A DNA stretch of 64,000 nucleotides, from NCBI RefSeq assembly GCF_021789175.1, contig NZ_CP084560.1:496001-560000 (forward strand), written 5' to 3'. Below, piece by piece: positions 8,407-16,835 of the stretch. Numbering within the stretch: position 1 is the first letter of the stretch; every line of letters starts with the position of its first letter. The notes under the pieces were generated by a model. The model saw nothing but the letters and a program-made list of their open reading frames with translations, was not told the origin of the DNA and searched no databases. Made by a program: the position numbers and the translations under genes. This DNA is from Arthrobacter sp. FW306-2-2C-D06B (GTDB lineage Bacteria; Actinomycetota; Actinomycetes; Actinomycetales; Micrococcaceae).

Positions 8407-9801
8407 TTAGCGGGCACCGCTCCGGAGCTGACGGTACTCCTCGGGGGCAACCGGCGTCGCATTCGCCGTGCCCAGCTGATTGAGCGGGATACGGTACGTT
8501 TCACGGGCCGACCAGGCGGCTACGGCGCCGATGACACAGATTCCGAAGCAGATGGACCCGATGATGAGCGGGACATTCGCCGATCCCGGCGGGGCGATTG
8601 CCGTGAAGATGCTCGGAAGGAACGCGGTGATGACGAGGCCGATGTTCTGCGAGATGGCGAATCCCGTAACGCGGGTGCGGGCGGGGAAGAGCTCCTGGAA
8701 GAAGCTGGCGAAGGTTGCATTCCAGACCTGGTACAGCGTGCCCCACATGATGATCGAGAGGACGATCGTGAGCAGTACGTTGTTCTGGCCCACCGCGTAC
8801 AGGTAGGCGTAGGCCAGCACGCCGGAGCTCAACGAGCCGAAGATCATCAACGGCCGGCGGCCGAACCGATCCGACAGATCTCCGAACAAGGGGATAAGGG
8901 CGAGTGCGACGACGTTGGCCAAGACCGGGATCCAGAGGTAGACAGTAGTACTCATCCCGACGCCGTAACCCGGCTGGGTGGCGTACGCCGCACCGAAGAC
9001 CGCGACGGTGACGCCGACGACGTTGACCAAGGTCATGCAGATTGCCCGGACCACGTCCAGGCCGCTTTCCCGCAGAACGCGGACGATCGGCATTTTCGGG
9101 ATCTCCTGGTGCGCCTTTTCCTCAGTAAAGATGGGTGTCTCTTCGACCCGGCGGCGGATCATGTACCCGGCGAACACCACGAGGGCGCTGAGGAGGAACG
9201 GAATGCGCCAGCCCCAGGATTTAAACGCTTCATTGGAGAGTATGGCGGAGAGCGGGAGGAAGACAGCCGCGGCAATGATCTGCCCGGCCTGGGTGCCTTG
9301 GAGCGCAAAGCTTGCGTAGAAGCCGCGGCGACCGAAGGGCGCGTGCTCCACGATCATGGCGCTGGCGCCGCTCAGCTCGCCAGCCACCGCGAAGCCCTGG
9401 ATGAGCCGGACGGCAACCAGAAGGACGGGCGCCAGGAGGCCGACCTGGCCATAAGTCGGCAACAAAGCTACGGCGAAGGTCGATACGCCCATCATCACCA
9501 TGGCAAGGACCAGGACGTTCTTCCGGCCGTGCTTGTCGCCCCATTGTCCGAGGACGAAGGCACCAATCGGGCGAGCCACATAGCCCACGGCGTATGTGCC
9601 GAGCGAAGCGATCAGTGCAACGGTCGGGTTTCCAGCGGGGAAGAAGACGCCTGGGAAGACGAGCGCCGCGGCCTGCGCGTAGATGAACCAGTCGTAGTAC
9701 TCAAGGGCGCTGCCGATCCAGCCGCTGGCTGCCGCTTTCCTCGTGGTGCTGGACGGTCGCGGTCCGGTTGAACTTCGCTGCCTGCTCGCGTCGATCTTCA
9801 T
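8407..9801 (-). CDS. MFS transporter, metabolite:H+ symporter (MHS) type
   Basis: A 464-residue, 12-helix transporter of the MHS subfamily (ProP/ShiA/KgtP relatives). SALEYYDWFIYAQAAALVFP in helix 1, the RPIGAFVLGQWGDKHGRK loop between helices 2 and 3, and GAVxAG-like helix 4 are family signatures. A strong GGAGG lies 6 bases before the ATG. Two LacI-type operators lie 110-150 bases upstream. It sits between the mutarotase gene and the LacI regulator, so it probably imports the sugar or sugar acid processed by the Gfo/Idh - DUF993 operon. Many characterised MHS proteins carry organic acids, which hints at an acidic substrate. Confidence 0.88.
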   Translation of the reverse strand: MKIDASRQRSSTGPRPSSTTRKAAASGWIGSALEYYDWFIYAQAAALVFPGVFFPAGNPTVALIASLGTYAVGYVARPIGAFVLGQWGDKHGRKNVLVLAMVMMGVSTFAVALLPTYGQVGLLAPVLLVAVRLIQGFAVAGELSGASAMIVEHAPFGRRGFYASFALQGTQAGQIIAAAVFLPLSAILSNEAFKSWGWRIPFLLSALVVFAGYMIRRRVEETPIFTEEKAHQEIPKMPIVRVLRESGLDVVRAICMTLVNVVGVTVAVFGAAYATQPGYGVGMSTTVYLWIPVLANVVALALIPLFGDLSDRFGRRPLMIFGSLSSGVLAYAYLYAVGQNNVLLTIVLSIIMWGTLYQVWNATFASFFQELFPARTRVTGFAISQNIGLVITAFLPSIFTAIAPPGSANVPLIIGSICFGICVIGAVAAWSARETYRIPLNQLGTANATPVAPEEYRQLRSGAR

Positions 9802-9912
9802 AATGTCCTCCTTTGGACAAGTCGTTTTGGGCCACTGGAAGGGCCTTCCCGTCTTTGGGTCTGGTTTCCAGTAGGAGGGCGGCGCCTCGCAAGAATCGGT
9901 CTGAATTTCCGC

Positions 9913-9948
9913 TTGGTATGCGCTTTCCCAACTGGTAAGCGCTTTCCA
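9913..9948. promoter_or_regulatory. Tandem LacI-type operators before the MHS transporter
   Basis: Two sites, TTGGTATGCGCTTTCCCAA (9913-9931) and TGGTAAGCGCTTTCCA (9933-9948), have centres 19 bp apart, about two helical turns. They match the sites at 11237-11256 and 16773-16792. They lie in the 259-base gap between the transporter start and the end of the LacI gene. The rest of this gap shows only the transporter's leader and Shine-Dalgarno. Confidence 0.75.
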
Positions 9949-10060
9949 TGAGACACCCGCGCGGCCCGGCTGTCAAGGGGAAATTGTTGTGCCGGTCACA
10001 CTGGCGGACTCTCGGCCCGGCGTGATCGGGTCATCGATGGAGCCGCCCCGAACCCGGGAG

Positions 10061-11122
10061 CTAGGGCGAACCCGTGCTCCTGCGGAGGGTGACGCTCCCG
10101 ACGACGGCGGCCGCACCGCCGTCGTCGTTGGAAAGGGTTGCCATAGTTGCAAGCCGTCCGATTTCTTCCAGCGGCAGGCTCACGGTGGAAAGTGCTGGCC
10201 GGAAGTCCCGGAGCCATTCGATGTCGTCGAACCCTGCGAGACTTGCGTCGTGGGGAACCCTGAGCCCCTGGTCCCTCAACGCGGCGGCCACGCCGATAGC
10301 CATGACATCGTTCGTGCCGAAAATGCACAAGCGTTGATCGGGCGCCGATCGGTCGGACGCCTTGATCCGCCAGGCCAGTTCAATGCCGGCGTCGAACCCG
10401 CCGTTCCGGTTGAACGCGACGTGCACAATATCCGCGGCGGGCTGGCGGGCGTCGGACAAGCCTCGTTGGAATCCCATGACGCGCTCATCCGAAGTGGTCA
10501 GCCCCTCCGGCCCGGCCACAATGACGAACGGGCCTTTGTGGGTACGCGCCAATTCCCGCGCCAGATCCCGCGCAAGTTGCTCGTTAGGGACGGTGATGGT
10601 GCGGTAGCTGTCCGTTTCGGCGACGCCCAGAATCGCCTGCCCGACGACGCCCACGCGCCCGCCGTTGCGGCAGTAGCGGTCCAATTCGGCGGCCAGGTCG
10701 GTGTTCGCGCGGGCGTCCTCGGAACGTGTTGAGCGCGATCCTGCGATGACGATCGACTCGGCCCGCCGTGCGGCGAAGGCGGCGACAGCTTCCTTCTCCT
10801 CGGCGGGTGTGCCGTTGGTTGTGGCGAGGAGCACCATCCGGCGTTCTTGCCGCGCCGCGGCCTGGACGCCTTGCGCTATGGCGGAAAAATACGGGTCGGC
10901 GATGTCATGCACGATCAGGCCAATGAGTCCCGTGCTCGATTTCGCCAGGGCCTGGGCCTGGGCATTCGCGATGTAGCCGAGGGTGTCGGCCGCCTGCCGG
11001 ACGCGCTCGGCGATCTCCGGTGCCGGCGTCCTGGCAGAGCCATTGAGCACCCGGGAGGCCGTGGCGGGGGAGACGCCGGCCAGTTTGGCCACTTCGGACA
11101 GCGTGCTTGCAGTCACGGACAA
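10061..11122 (-). CDS. LacI family transcriptional regulator
   Basis: A 353-residue repressor-type protein. Residues 1-55 are the LacI helix-turn-helix and hinge (SEVAKLAGVSPATASRVLNG, then ALAKSSTGLIGLIV), followed by a periplasmic-binding-protein-like effector domain (SxxFGTNDVMAIG, GFDDIEWLRDF). It is divergent from the Gfo/Idh operon and followed by the MHS transporter. Sites of the form GGWAWGCGCTTTCC occur at four positions around it, so it is the likely regulator of all three transcription units and of itself. The inducer is presumably a sugar-like intermediate of the pathway. Confidence 0.9.
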   Translation of the reverse strand: MSVTASTLSEVAKLAGVSPATASRVLNGSARTPAPEIAERVRQAADTLGYIANAQAQALAKSSTGLIGLIVHDIADPYFSAIAQGVQAAARQERRMVLLATTNGTPAEEKEAVAAFAARRAESIVIAGSRSTRSEDARANTDLAAELDRYCRNGGRVGVVGQAILGVAETDSYRTITVPNEQLARDLARELARTHKGPFVIVAGPEGLTTSDERVMGFQRGLSDARQPAADIVHVAFNRNGGFDAGIELAWRIKASDRSAPDQRLCIFGTNDVMAIGVAAALRDQGLRVPHDASLAGFDDIEWLRDFRPALSTVSLPLEEIGRLATMATLSNDDGGAAAVVGSVTLRRSTGSP

Positions 11123-11191
11123 CTCCTCTTCAAAAGCCTCAGTCTCGGCACTTTCAGCAACATCCGATTATTGCAGTCCTAACCAGCCCCG

Positions 11192-11205
11192 GGAAAGCGA
11201 TTGCC
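11192..11205. promoter_or_regulatory. Weaker LacI-type operator GGAAAGCGATTGCC
   Basis: This site differs at two positions from the mirror form of the regulon consensus (GGAAAGCGCTTACC). It lies 69 bases upstream of the LacI start codon and 48 bp centre to centre from the strong site at 11237-11256. Autoregulation or looping is possible. Confidence 0.45.
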
Positions 11206-11236
11206 AGACCCGGAGCCTCGTGTCATCATGAATGAA

Positions 11237-11256
11237 GTGGGAATGCGCTTTCCCAC
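11237..11256. promoter_or_regulatory. Strong LacI-type operator before the Gfo/Idh operon
   Basis: GTGGGAATGCGCTTTCCCAC has perfect 7-bp arms (GTGGGAA/TTCCCAC). It ends 28 bases before the start codon at 11285, where a bound repressor would block transcription. It shares the ATGCGCTTTCC core with the transporter operators. Confidence 0.8.
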
Positions 11257-11284
11257 CTTATAACTTTCCACCTAAGAAGGACTC

Positions 11285-12466
11285 ATGGGCACCGAATCTG
11301 TTACAGCAACAAAGTCCATAAGAATCGCCATGAACGGCATCACCGGCCGGATGGGCTACCGCCAGCACCTGCTGCGTTCCATCCTCCCCATCCGGGACGC
11401 CGGGGGCTTCACCTTGGCCGACGGCACCCGCGTCCAGGTTGAACCGATCCTGGTGGGCCGCAACGAGGCGAAAATCCGCGAACTCGCCGAACTCCACAAA
11501 GTCTCCGAGTGGTCCACCGACCTCGACGCAGTCATCAACGACCCCACGGTGGACGTCGTTTTCGACGCGTCGATGACCAGCCTCCGCGCGGCGACCCTGA
11601 AAAAGGCAATGCGCGCCGGGAAACACATTTTCACCGAGAAGCCGACGGCCGAGACGCTGGAAGAAGCCATCGAACTGGCCCGGATCGGCAAGGAATCCGG
11701 CGTTACGGCCGGCGTGGTGCACGACAAGCTCTACCTGCCGGGCCTGGTCAAGCTGCGCCGCCTCGTGGATGAGGGTTTCTTCGGCCGCATCCTCTCCATC
11801 CGCGGCGAGTTCGGCTACTGGGTGTTCGAAGGCGACGTCCAGGCAGCGCAGCGCCCGTCCTGGAACTACCGCAAGGAAGACGGCGGCGGAATGACAACGG
11901 ACATGTTCTGCCACTGGAACTACGTCCTGGAAGGCATCATCGGCAAGGTCAAGAGCGTCAACGCGAAGACCGCCACCCACATCCCGACCCGCTGGGACGA
12001 ACAGGGCAAGGAATACAGGGCCACGGCCGACGACGCGTCCTACGGCATCTTCGAGCTCGAAACCCCGGACGGAGACGACGTCGTCGGCCAGATCAACTCC
12101 TCCTGGGCCGTCCGCGTCTACCGCGACGAACTCGTGGAGTTCCAGATCGACGGCACGCACGGTTCCGCCGTCGCCGGCTTGAACAAGTGCGTTGCGCAGC
12201 AGCGCGCCCACACGCCCAAGCCCGTGTGGAACCCGGATCTGCCCGTCACCGAGTCCTTCCGCGGCCAGTGGCAGGAAGTCCCCGCCAACGCTGATCTGGA
12301 CAACGGCTTCAAGCTGCAGTGGGAAGAATTCCTGCGCGACGTGGTCGCCGGGAGCGGGCACCGCTTCGGCCTCCTTTCCGCAGCCCGCGGCGTGCAGCTC
12401 GCCGAGCTCGGCCTGCAGTCCAACGACGAGCGCCGCACCATCGATATCCCGGAGATTGTGCTCTGA
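11285..12466 (+). CDS. Gfo/Idh/MocA family oxidoreductase
   Basis: A 393-residue NAD(P)-dependent oxidoreductase. The N-terminal Rossmann domain begins IRIAMNGITGRMGYRQ, and the family signature E-K-P occurs in KHIFTEKPTAE (E118-K119-P120). The C-terminal beta domain includes the WNYRKEDGGGMTTDMFCHWN region where the substrate should bind. Family members oxidise a ring hydroxyl of sugars, inositols or their derivatives. It is the first gene of a LacI-controlled operon, and its stop overlaps the next start (TGATG), so it is coupled to the DUF993 gene. It most likely performs the first oxidation of the imported sugar. Confidence 0.88.
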   Translation: MGTESVTATKSIRIAMNGITGRMGYRQHLLRSILPIRDAGGFTLADGTRVQVEPILVGRNEAKIRELAELHKVSEWSTDLDAVINDPTVDVVFDASMTSLRAATLKKAMRAGKHIFTEKPTAETLEEAIELARIGKESGVTAGVVHDKLYLPGLVKLRRLVDEGFFGRILSIRGEFGYWVFEGDVQAAQRPSWNYRKEDGGGMTTDMFCHWNYVLEGIIGKVKSVNAKTATHIPTRWDEQGKEYRATADDASYGIFELETPDGDDVVGQINSSWAVRVYRDELVEFQIDGTHGSAVAGLNKCVAQQRAHTPKPVWNPDLPVTESFRGQWQEVPANADLDNGFKLQWEEFLRDVVAGSGHRFGLLSAARGVQLAELGLQSNDERRTIDIPEIVL

Positions 12467-13680
12467 TGACTTCCCTTCTCCTCCCAAACCCCGATGGCGG
12501 GACCCGCCTCTACAACTTGCAGCCGGCCACGTCGTGGGCCAGGCCGACCGCGCCGTTGACCTCCCGGCGCGCCTACGCCGCGGCGCACGTGATCCCCGAA
12601 GCGACCGCGGACAACACCCCGGGCGCCCCGGCGCACTTGGACTGGGACGCCACGATGGCGTACCGGCACGAGCTGTGGTCCTACGGCCTGGGCGTTGCCG
12701 ATGCCATGGACACGGCCCAGCGCGGCATGGGCCTGGACTGGGCCGCCACGCAGCAGCTCATCAAGCGAACCGGCGTCGAAGCGGCCTCCGTGGTGGCGTC
12801 AGGCAACGCCGCCACCGCCGGCAAGACCGTTCAGGACCTCGTGTCCTGCGGCGCCGGAACCGACCAGCTGGACCTCGGCTCTGTTCCCGAGGGTCCCGCC
12901 GGCATCAAAGCCGTGCTGGACGCGTACCGCGAGCAGATCGCCGTCGTGAGCGAAGCCGGACCGAAGGTCATCATCATGGCTTCCCGGGCACTGGCTAAAG
13001 CGGCAACCAGCCCGGAGGACTACCTGCACGTCTACTCCACGCTCCTCAGCGAAGTGGACCAGCCCGTCATCCTGCACTGGCTCGGGACCATGTTCGACCC
13101 CGCGCTGGCCGGCTATTGGGGCTCGGACGACGTCGCCGAGGCAACGGAAACCTTCCTTGGCCTCATCCGCGATCATTCGGACAAAGTGGACGGAGTGAAG
13201 GTCTCGCTGCTCGACGCTTCGCATGAAGTTGCGCTGCGCGCAGCCCTGCCGGACGGCGTCCGCCTCTACACCGGAGACGATTTCAACTACCCCGAACTGA
13301 TCGACGGCGACGGCGCCCGCCACTCGGACGCACTGCTGGGCATCTTCGCCGCGATCTACCCGGCCGCCTCGGTGGCGCTGCAGAAATACGACGCCGGCGA
13401 CGCCGCGGACGCGCGCGCCATCCTGGACTCCACCCGCGAACTGGGCAAACACATCTTCAGCGCCCCGACGTTCTACTACAAGACCGGGATCGCCTTCATG
13501 TCGTGGCTCAATGGCAAGCAGCCCGGATTCCAGATGGTCGGCGGCCTGCACTCCGGCCGTTCGGTGGTCCACCTGGCCCGCACCTTCGAACTCGCCGACC
13601 AGGCCGGGCTCCTGCGCGATCCCGCGCTGGCCGCCTTCCGGATGTCCGACTACCTCCGCATCAACGGAGTGGGCGCATGA
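12466..13680 (+). CDS. DUF993 family protein, DapA-like TIM-barrel (probable aldolase)
   Basis: A 404-residue protein of the DUF993 family, distantly related to dihydrodipicolinate synthase-type class I aldolases. The start ATG overlaps the previous stop. The segment DKVDGVKVSLLD resembles the strand carrying the Schiff-base lysine of the DapA family (K245 here), and QPVILHWLG resembles the preceding conserved strand. By family logic it would cleave or rearrange a keto sugar through a lysine imine, but no DUF993 reaction is known to me. Its stop overlaps the start of the next gene (ATGA), so the three operon genes are translationally coupled. Confidence 0.8.
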   Translation: MTSLLLPNPDGGTRLYNLQPATSWARPTAPLTSRRAYAAAHVIPEATADNTPGAPAHLDWDATMAYRHELWSYGLGVADAMDTAQRGMGLDWAATQQLIKRTGVEAASVVASGNAATAGKTVQDLVSCGAGTDQLDLGSVPEGPAGIKAVLDAYREQIAVVSEAGPKVIIMASRALAKAATSPEDYLHVYSTLLSEVDQPVILHWLGTMFDPALAGYWGSDDVAEATETFLGLIRDHSDKVDGVKVSLLDASHEVALRAALPDGVRLYTGDDFNYPELIDGDGARHSDALLGIFAAIYPAASVALQKYDAGDAADARAILDSTRELGKHIFSAPTFYYKTGIAFMSWLNGKQPGFQMVGGLHSGRSVVHLARTFELADQAGLLRDPALAAFRMSDYLRINGVGA

Positions 13681-14534
13681 GCGACTTTTCACGGTTGTCG
13701 GACTTTTCGCGATTGTCACTCAACAGCGCCACCACCAAGAAATGGACCCTGGCTCAGGCAGTGGACGGTTGCGTCCGGGCCGGAGTTCCGGCGATCGGAC
13801 CGTGGCGGGACATCGTTGCCGACACCGGCCTGGAGAAGGCCGCCAAGCTGATCAAGGACGCCGGACTTCGCGTCTCGTCCCTCTGCCGGGGCGGCTTCCT
13901 CACTGCGGCCGACGCCGATGGGCAGGCGGCTGCGCTGGCAGACAACCGGGCGGCCATCCTAGAAGCCGTGGCCCTGGACACGAAGGAGTTGTTCCTGGTG
14001 GTCGGGGGCCTAGCGCCCGGGGAGAAGGACGTCGTGGCGGCCCGCCAGCGCGTGGCCGATCGCCTTGAGGACCTGGTGCCCTTCGCCGTCGAGCACGGCG
14101 TCCGCCTGGTCCTTGAGCCGTTGCACCCGATGTACGCAGCGGACCGGGCACTCATCTCGACCTTGGGCCAGGCACTCGACCTCGCCGCACCGTACGACCC
14201 GCGGGCTGTCGGCGTCGCCGTCGACACCTTCCACGTCTGGTGGGATCCGGAACTGAAGCAGCAGATCCAGCGGGCCGGCCGGGAAAACCGGATCGCCTCC
14301 TACCAGGCGTGCGATTTCAACCTCCCCATCGCCGCCGACGCCCTGCTCTCCCGCGGCATGATGGGCGACGGCGTGATCGACTTCGCGACGATCGGCACCT
14401 GGGTGCGCGACGCCGGTTATACAGGCGACATCGAAGTGGAAATCTTCAACCAGGACATCTGGGACGCCGACGGCGATTCGGTCCTGGAAACCATGAAGCA
14501 GCGCTACGCGGAACTCGTGCTGCCGTACGCCTAG
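13677..14534 (+). CDS. Sugar phosphate isomerase/epimerase family TIM-barrel protein
   Basis: A 285-residue AP-endonuclease-2-like TIM barrel (xylose isomerase-like family). Metal-ligand regions are visible: VRLVLEPLHPMYAADR (Glu), VGVAVDTFHVWWDPE (Asp and His), and DIEVEIFNQDIW near the end. These enzymes isomerise, epimerise or eliminate on keto or aldose sugars. The ATG is in an ATGA overlap with the DUF993 gene. The N-terminus holds an imperfect duplication, SDFSRLSDFSRLS, made by two 18-base repeats at 13683-13718. It is the last gene of the LacI-controlled operon and is followed by a terminator hairpin. Confidence 0.85.
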   Translation: MSDFSRLSDFSRLSLNSATTKKWTLAQAVDGCVRAGVPAIGPWRDIVADTGLEKAAKLIKDAGLRVSSLCRGGFLTAADADGQAAALADNRAAILEAVALDTKELFLVVGGLAPGEKDVVAARQRVADRLEDLVPFAVEHGVRLVLEPLHPMYAADRALISTLGQALDLAAPYDPRAVGVAVDTFHVWWDPELKQQIQRAGRENRIASYQACDFNLPIAADALLSRGMMGDGVIDFATIGTWVRDAGYTGDIEVEIFNQDIWDADGDSVLETMKQRYAELVLPYA

Positions 14535-14546
14535 ACACCGAACACA

Positions 14547-14593
14547 AGAAAGGCGGGGACCCGGTTTGAACTGAACTGAGCCCCCGCCTTTCT
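14547..14593. terminator. Bidirectional terminator hairpin
   Basis: A perfect 12-bp stem (AGAAAGGCGGGG / CCCCGCCTTTCT) with a 23-base loop lies between the convergent isomerase and Gfo/Idh-DUF6807 genes. The stem ends in TTTCT on either strand, so it can terminate both. Confidence 0.75.
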
Positions 14594-14599
14594 GCGCGC

Positions 14600-16714
14600 C
14601 TATCCTCCGGCGGAATCCCGGCTGGCCGCAAGCTCGGCGACCTCGGCCGGAGACAGCTTGGCGTCGACGATCCACACGGTGAGGGTGCGGACCAAGGAGT
14701 CGCCTGCGGCAAGCTCAACCGGCCGCTCCCAGGCGAGGGCCGAGCCCACCGCGGGGTAGTCCGCCATCCGGACGAACCAGGGGTCCTGCGCCTCGTCCGG
14801 AGCTGCGAACACCAGAGTGGCGGGGCCTTCAGGAAAGTCCGCCGTCCAGGCCAGCCACGGCGACGCCGAGCCGTGGACTGCGGGTTCACCGCGACCTTCC
14901 AGCGTGAAGACTTCTGCCGCGGTGCACGCAGGCAGGCGCCAGAAGAAGCCGCCGTAGCCGCTTCCGGGGGCGCCGTTGGAACCGGGGCCGCCCAGCGAGG
15001 AGTCGACGACGGCGGTCAGTTCCGTTCGTAGCTCGAGTTGCCACGTGCGGCGGTCAACCAGCCGGGAGCCGGTGGTGCGGCGTTCGCGGAGCAGCTCAGT
15101 ACTGTCCGGTGCCTGCCAGCTCAGTTCCTGCTCCAACAGGCCTGCCCCGGACAGTGCGGACCGTTCGATGATGCGGCCGTGGTCTTGCCGTTCTTCGTAA
15201 CGGCCGGCAGAGTGCGTGTACGTCTTGCCGCCCCAGAAATTGCTGCGGTTCACGTCCTGCAACGCGAATCCCGCGCCGAGGTGCCAGGGATGGTCCGCCG
15301 GGAGATGGTCGGTGACCTTGACCCCGGCGAGCGTTCGGACCGGGTGCAGATAGGGCCTCGGGGAGAGCCGCGCGGCAAGGCCTTCGCCGCTCTGCAGGGT
15401 TGCCAAGACGACCGTGGCCTGGTCGGTTTCAATCGCAGAGGCGCCCGGCAGATCGCTGGCGTCCGGCTCACCGCCGCCGCCCGGCAGGCCGCCGTCGGGC
15501 AGGCTCAAAACCGGCCTTCCGGCGTCGACGGCTGGCCGCGCCCACGGCAAGCCGAGTTCGCTGAAGGTGGCGTGCGCCGCCGTCGAGCGTTCCAGGGCGT
15601 CTTCGATTCCATTGATCACGGCACGGGCGGCGTCGCCTTCGCCCTCCCACGTGACGTACTCTTCCGGGATCAGTGCGGGAGATTCCGCGGTGCGGATCGC
15701 CTCCAGGACCTGCATGAAGGCGCCGCTGTCCGTGAGGGGACTGAGCAGCGGCGCCACGGGGCCCGGCGTCGAGCGACGATGCTCCAGCAAGTCCTCGGTG
15801 AGGTCCACACGGCTGTACACGGTTTCGCGCGTCCCGGCGGCAGAGCTGACGGTGAGGCGGTCTTCGGTGTAGTGGAACACCGCCGTGCCATCGCTGCCCT
15901 GCAAGGTGATGTACGGTTCCGCGGATTCGGCGGCGCACAGGGTGAGCGCACATGTGATGGGTAGGCCCGCGGCGGTGCGGATCCGGATCACGGAGGTGTC
16001 GTCGGATTCGATGTCATTGGCGCGGTACAGGTCTGTTTCCACAGCGGCAAGATCGTCCACCGTCCGCGCCCCCGCGATCCTCAGGGCGGTGGCGATGGCG
16101 TGTGCCAGCGGGTTGGTGGCAACGCCGTCCACGACGTCGATGCCGTCCAGGCTGCGTTTGCCCGCCCAGCGGGAGCGCTTGTAATAGGCGCGGTCGCGCA
16201 CCCAACGCCCGGAGGCCGAGATGCCCAGAAGCGTGCCGATCTCTCCAGCCGCGAGCAGCTCCTCAATGGCCAGCAAGGCCCGGGATCCGAGGCTCTGGAA
16301 GCCGACCTGGACGCTCCTGCCGGCCGCAGTGGAGGCTTCCTGCAAACGATTGAAGTCGGCGAGGGAAGCGACCGGAGGCTTCTCGAGGTAAAGGTCTGCG
16401 TGGGGGAGCGTTGCGAGGGCGAGCTGCGCGTGCGTCTGGATGGGTGTGGCCACAATAACCAGGTCCAGTGCGGGGGTTCCAGCCAGGAGTTCGTCCAGGT
16501 TGCTGAATACAGCAGTTCCCGGCGGGAGTGCGCCTGGGGCAGGCGGATTCGGATCCGCTACGGCAACGAGACGTACGACGCCGTTGGCCTGAAGCCTTTC
16601 GAGGTTCTGCAAGTGGTGCGCGCCGAAACCGTGGACCCCCACAAGGGCCACCCGGCTTGCTTCATGGCTGGGCTGTTTGCGTTCTGCCGGGACGGGCGTG
16701 GACAGGGTGCCCAT
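14600..16714 (-). CDS. Gfo/Idh/MocA oxidoreductase fused to a DUF6807 (PmoA-like) domain
   Basis: A 704-residue two-domain protein. Residues about 20-375 are a Gfo/Idh/MocA oxidoreductase: VALVGVHGFGAHHL nucleotide loop, E-K-P in LYLEKPPVAS, substrate domain after that. A Gly/Asp-rich linker (about 395-425) leads to a DUF6807 domain (about 425-700) with LHPVRTLAGVKVTDHLPADH, HSAGRYEERQDHGRI and a beta-rich, galactose-mutarotase-like composition. The ATG at 16714 follows GAGGAG; an upstream start at 16726 is less likely. A strong operator lies just upstream, so the LacI regulator probably controls it. The two domains are normally separate neighbouring genes. The function of DUF6807 is unknown. 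Confidence 0.82.
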   Translation of the reverse strand: MGTLSTPVPAERKQPSHEASRVALVGVHGFGAHHLQNLERLQANGVVRLVAVADPNPPAPGALPPGTAVFSNLDELLAGTPALDLVIVATPIQTHAQLALATLPHADLYLEKPPVASLADFNRLQEASTAAGRSVQVGFQSLGSRALLAIEELLAAGEIGTLLGISASGRWVRDRAYYKRSRWAGKRSLDGIDVVDGVATNPLAHAIATALRIAGARTVDDLAAVETDLYRANDIESDDTSVIRIRTAAGLPITCALTLCAAESAEPYITLQGSDGTAVFHYTEDRLTVSSAAGTRETVYSRVDLTEDLLEHRRSTPGPVAPLLSPLTDSGAFMQVLEAIRTAESPALIPEEYVTWEGEGDAARAVINGIEDALERSTAAHATFSELGLPWARPAVDAGRPVLSLPDGGLPGGGGEPDASDLPGASAIETDQATVVLATLQSGEGLAARLSPRPYLHPVRTLAGVKVTDHLPADHPWHLGAGFALQDVNRSNFWGGKTYTHSAGRYEERQDHGRIIERSALSGAGLLEQELSWQAPDSTELLRERRTTGSRLVDRRTWQLELRTELTAVVDSSLGGPGSNGAPGSGYGGFFWRLPACTAAEVFTLEGRGEPAVHGSASPWLAWTADFPEGPATLVFAAPDEAQDPWFVRMADYPAVGSALAWERPVELAAGDSLVRTLTVWIVDAKLSPAEVAELAASRDSAGG

Positions 16715-16772
16715 GGCTCTCCTCATCTATCCCCGTGGCGGGGTTGCTGACGTCGGTGTCGTTCCAGGAGCG

Positions 16773-16792
16773 CTTGGTAAGCGCTTTCCAAG
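16773..16792. promoter_or_regulatory. Strong LacI-type operator before the fusion gene
   Basis: CTTGGTAAGCGCTTTCCAAG is symmetric at 18 of 20 positions and contains the GGTAAGCGCTTTCC form seen before the MHS transporter. It lies 58 bases upstream of the start codon at 16714. Confidence 0.8.
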
Positions 16793-16835
16793 AAGAGTGT
16801 ACCGTGCCTTATGGGAGATGTAACGCCCTTTGGTT

